Shown here piece by piece: positions 61,591 to 64,000 of a stretch of 64,000 nucleotides of DNA. The stretch is from a virus, in the IMG/VR virus record IMGVR_UViG_3300035180_001563, positions 58,194 to 122,193 of that record, one strand, 5' to 3'. The stretch's first letter is position 1. Every line of letters starts with the position of its first letter. The notes under the pieces were generated by a model. That model was given only the letters and a program-made list of their open reading frames with translations, was not told where the DNA came from and did no database searches. The position numbers and the translations under genes are program-made.

Positions 61591-61602
61591 CTTTTTGGTG
61601 TC

Positions 61603-63423
61603 TTATTCATTATAATATATCCAAACAGTATTTCCGCAATCCCATATTCGATCATAACCATTGTTGACCATGTTATTCCATTCTGTTAAATTGGCATCAA
61701 ATGTGGTTAATAGTTCAGGTAATTTGTGTTTTTGAAACGTGTTTCTTGAAAAAAGTTGCGTTGAAGCATTTTTCTTGAAATACTTATAGTTGGGTGCACT
61801 CCAATTTTCTTGTTTAAATCCTAATCTGTCATACACATTACCGATTCCGTATCTCATATCACAGTACGATAGCAGCGTTTTTGGATTATATGTTCTAATA
61901 AAATAATAAAATAATCTACTCGCCCCACCAACAACCGTATATCCTGCTTTTGAACAAAAACGAAGTAATTCCCAATCAACGTGTTTGTTAAATCGTGGTT
62001 TTCCAAATGTCATAAGTGACACCAATTCATCATTATAAAATAATCCAACCTTAACAGACGAGTTTACGTGCCCTTGAATATGATATTGGTTAACAAATGT
62101 AGTAGCTTGTGTTGAGTCAACATTTCTAATTTCACACTTACGTGCAAATAGTTTTTTATTCTTATCTAATAAGGTTTGTATTCTTGATTTTACGATATCT
62201 TTTTTATTGATCCATTCAATATCATACACGTGAATTAATCGTATTCCACGGTTTAGGGATTCTTTGGTTTTCGTTAAATGATAACATTTAGATTTTCCAT
62301 TAAGTTCTGAATGCCAAAATATTCCGTTTACTTCAATTCCAATGTTCAATTCAGGTAATAAGATGTCAATTTCGTGTGGATTGATTGCTGTTCTATCATT
62401 TTCTACAATAAGCCCAGAATAAAGAGATTTTATAAATTCAACAATTTCAATGTGATGAGAAGATGTGTAATAATATTTTATTGGGATATCATATAGTTTA
62501 AATCGAGTTTCAACTGTATGTGGAGAAACTGATAAGTTCTTTGCAATTAAACAAAGAGGAAGTTTGAGGGTATGGTGTTGTTCAGTGAGCCATTCTCTAT
62601 TCTTTAATATTTGGAGTGTATTTGAGTCTATATGACGATGGTTTGTACTCTCTACTCCATATCGAGATAAGTTTGTTTGGATACGTTTTTCCAAATATCC
62701 AGGTAATTCACTTACATGATGAACACCATATTTTTTAAACACTAACCCCTTTATTTCTTTTTGAAACTGTGAAGATTTGAAAGGATTTTCTACTCCATAC
62801 CGCTCTACATTTTTTGTTTTGTTGCTTTCTATTATATCAGGTTTTTGGATTATATGTTCTACTCCATAACGACTCAAATTTGTTTGTTTCTTTTTTTCTT
62901 GTGATGTAGTTATTTGGGACGGATTTTCTACTCCATAACGAGTTTTCATTGTCTCTTTTTGTTTTATTTTAATTTCTTCACTACAAGAAGCATTTTTGTT
63001 TCCGTATTTCAATAAGTTAGTTGACTGCATTTTTTCCAGAATCATTGGGGATTGTGCTGGGTGTTCTACACCATAATGTTCTTTTGTAGTTTTCTTTTTC
63101 TTTTCAATGATGATAGAATCTGTTTGCATGCAACGAAGACAGCAATATTCTCGGTATGGTTTATCTTCTTTTCCTAAAAACTCAACCGGATTTGAGCAGT
63201 TAGAATTTGAACACGTGTGTTGATGTGTTATGTTGTGTGTAATACAAAAAATTCGTTCTGTCCAGGATGCACCATCTCGAAGAAACACCGTGTGTTGTTT
63301 GATTATATTTTTATCTTCTATATCTGTTTGATTCAACGAATTTGATTTATTACTATTTACTCGTCCTCTCTTATCAAACCACTTGTGTCGTTTTAATAAT
63401 GCCAAAATCTCCAAATTGTTCAT
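61603..63423 (-). CDS. Vsr-like homing endonuclease with YGVE-type repeats, in fibre region
   Basis: 606 residues. A cysteine cluster (CSNSNCSN ... CCLRCMQ) is followed by seven repeats of about 25 residues with HYGVEHPAQ, KYGNKNAS, RYGVENPSQ, RYGVEHIIQ, RYGVENPFK, KYGVHHVSE and RYGVESTNH. Then comes a helix-turn-helix (LPLCLIAKNLSVSPHTVETR) and the nuclease (HIEIVEFIKSL, PHEIDILLPELN, IGIEVNGIFWHSE, VYDIEW). The C-terminal module has ARKCEIRN, YHIQGHVN, ELVSLMTFGKPR, GGASRLFYYFI, YCDMRYGIGNVYDRLGF and RIWDCG. Only a GGAGA ribosome site separates it from the upstream terminator. Confidence 0.86.
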   Translation of the reverse strand: MNNLEILALLKRHKWFDKRGRVNSNKSNSLNQTDIEDKNIIKQHTVFLRDGASWTERIFCITHNITHQHTCSNSNCSNPVEFLGKEDKPYREYCCLRCMQTDSIIIEKKKKTTKEHYGVEHPAQSPMILEKMQSTNLLKYGNKNASCSEEIKIKQKETMKTRYGVENPSQITTSQEKKKQTNLSRYGVEHIIQKPDIIESNKTKNVERYGVENPFKSSQFQKEIKGLVFKKYGVHHVSELPGYLEKRIQTNLSRYGVESTNHRHIDSNTLQILKNREWLTEQHHTLKLPLCLIAKNLSVSPHTVETRFKLYDIPIKYYYTSSHHIEIVEFIKSLYSGLIVENDRTAINPHEIDILLPELNIGIEVNGIFWHSELNGKSKCYHLTKTKESLNRGIRLIHVYDIEWINKKDIVKSRIQTLLDKNKKLFARKCEIRNVDSTQATTFVNQYHIQGHVNSSVKVGLFYNDELVSLMTFGKPRFNKHVDWELLRFCSKAGYTVVGGASRLFYYFIRTYNPKTLLSYCDMRYGIGNVYDRLGFKQENWSAPNYKYFKKNASTQLFSRNTFQKHKLPELLTTFDANLTEWNNMVNNGYDRIWDCGNTVWIYYNE

Positions 63424-63441
63424 ATGATTATCTCCAAATAA

Positions 63442-63471
63442 AAAGAGAGCGGAGATAAATCCGCTCTCTTT
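63442..63471 (-). terminator. rho-independent terminator after the fibre gene
   Basis: AAAGAGAGCGGA / TCCGCTCTCTTT with a six-base loop and T run on the minus strand, between the 63496 fibre gene and the HE gene. Confidence 0.87.
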
Positions 63472-63495
63472 GACTTACCTATAAGTATTTATTTG

Positions 63496-64000
63496 TTATC
63501 CTTTTACCCCCATACAAACACATGCACCAGCAACTGCAGTATTAAATGTAACTGTAACTGTGTTTATATCTGTAAATGTGATACTTTGTGGAATAATAAC
63601 TTCATCAGTATCATCAACGATTGTAACGTTAACATACTTCTGACCAATACCATGAGTAACAGTCCAAGAAGTAGCTGCTGTTCCAACTGTTTCTAAGTGA
63701 TAAATCTTCTGTGCTTGCCATGCAGTACCATCAGCAATAAGAGCTGTTCCAGAAGTTGTTGCAGGAGCTGTTCCAACATCATGCAAATCACCAAGGTTAA
63801 TACCTGCTGTGTTCACAGAAACAGTAACTGTTCCAGCGCTTTCAACTGTAGTAACTGTTGAACTACCAGCAATTTTCAATGTTGCACCAAGAGCTACTGT
63901 ACTAGAACCTGTATCACCAGCAACTGTAATGGTGTTGTTTGATAACACAACTGCACCGGCTGTAACTGTGAAGTCTGTACCGAAACTAGCAACACCCTTC
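63496..64000 (-). CDS. tail fibre-type protein, 5' end beyond window
   Basis: The frame stays open to the right edge (168 codons here), so the in-frame GTG near 63948 is not taken as the start. The visible part begins with short repetitive beta segments (TDFTVTAGAVVLSNNTITVA, GSSTVTTVESAGTVTVSVNT), then INLGDLHDVGTAPATTSGTA, a fibre linker, and ends with one copy of the recurring domain (TAATSWTVTHGIGQKYVNVT, VIIPQSITFTDINTVTVTFN). It is probably the C-terminal end of a long tail fibre. Confidence 0.7.
   Translation of the reverse strand, partial: KGVASFGTDFTVTAGAVVLSNNTITVAGDTGSSTVALGATLKIAGSSTVTTVESAGTVTVSVNTAGINLGDLHDVGTAPATTSGTALIADGTAWQAQKIYHLETVGTAATSWTVTHGIGQKYVNVTIVDDTDEVIIPQSITFTDINTVTVTFNTAVAGACVCMGVKG

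Noticed and set aside
1-64000. tRNA genes and integrase/attachment sites
   Set aside because: Reading by eye I found no convincing tRNA TpsiC arm or cloverleaf and no recombinase. A tRNAscan search of the full genome would settle this.

Overview
The window is part of the genome of a T4-like tailed phage (contractile-tailed myovirus). This is shown by a near-complete T4-type virion module: neck gp13/gp14, tail terminator gp15, terminase gp16/gp17, sheath gp18, tube gp19, head completion gp4, portal gp20, core gp67, protease gp21, scaffold gp22 and capsid gp23. T4-type replication and recombination genes (gp43, gp45, gp46, gp47, RNase H), the late sigma gp55 and many TATAAATA late-promoter boxes agree with this. 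The DNA is AT-rich. The host cannot be read directly. A phage-borne periplasmic D,D-peptidase with a signal peptide, a lipoprotein with a lipobox and a lambda-R-like muralytic domain fit a Gram-negative host.

Layout. 1-23.4 kb, minus strand: terminase, tail, neck and head genes, interrupted by homing endonuclease (HE) genes. 23.4-26.0 kb: two divergent HE genes. 26.0-30.4 kb: tape measure (minus), then baseplate hub gp26 and a small partner (plus). 30.4-35.6 kb: Fe-S helicase, nucleotidyltransferase, membrane protein, RuvC-like resolvase, a decayed TnpB element and a lipoprotein. 35.7-40.4 kb, minus: gp46 (with intein), gp47 and gp55. 40.5-44.3 kb, plus: baseplate tube cap, wedge gp53 and a hub-lysozyme fusion. 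44.3-56.4 kb, plus: DNA polymerase (with inteins), D,D-peptidase, clamp, RNase H, PAAR tip and HE genes. 56.4-64 kb, minus: HE genes and tail-fibre-type proteins.

The most striking feature is the load of selfish elements. I count ten freestanding Vsr-like/EDxHD homing endonuclease genes plus one remnant, two complete LAGLIDADG inteins, and two genes broken in two by split inteins with an HE gene in the break: terminase large subunit and DNA polymerase. The gp46 intein carries the Trp-Cys-Thr signature of class 3 inteins, beginning with Ala at the Walker A lysine. The terminase N-intein is very short (38 residues), as in the atypically split AceL-TerL type. One HE gene (56411-58105) has a perfect 23-bp inverted repeat that would hide its ribosome site, with a late-promoter-like box in the loop. 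This layout matches the timing switch known for T4 I-TevI.

Timing of expression can be partly read. Late genes carry TATAAATA boxes, whereas gp43/dsbA, gp45, gp55 and a membrane-protein gene carry sigma70-type -35/-10 pairs with 16-17 nt spacing. Unusual virion proteins include a neck protein gp13 with about 700 extra N-terminal residues of fibre-like repeats, a sheath protein with two inserted repeat domains, and a series of tiny fibre proteins sharing one beta-type domain.
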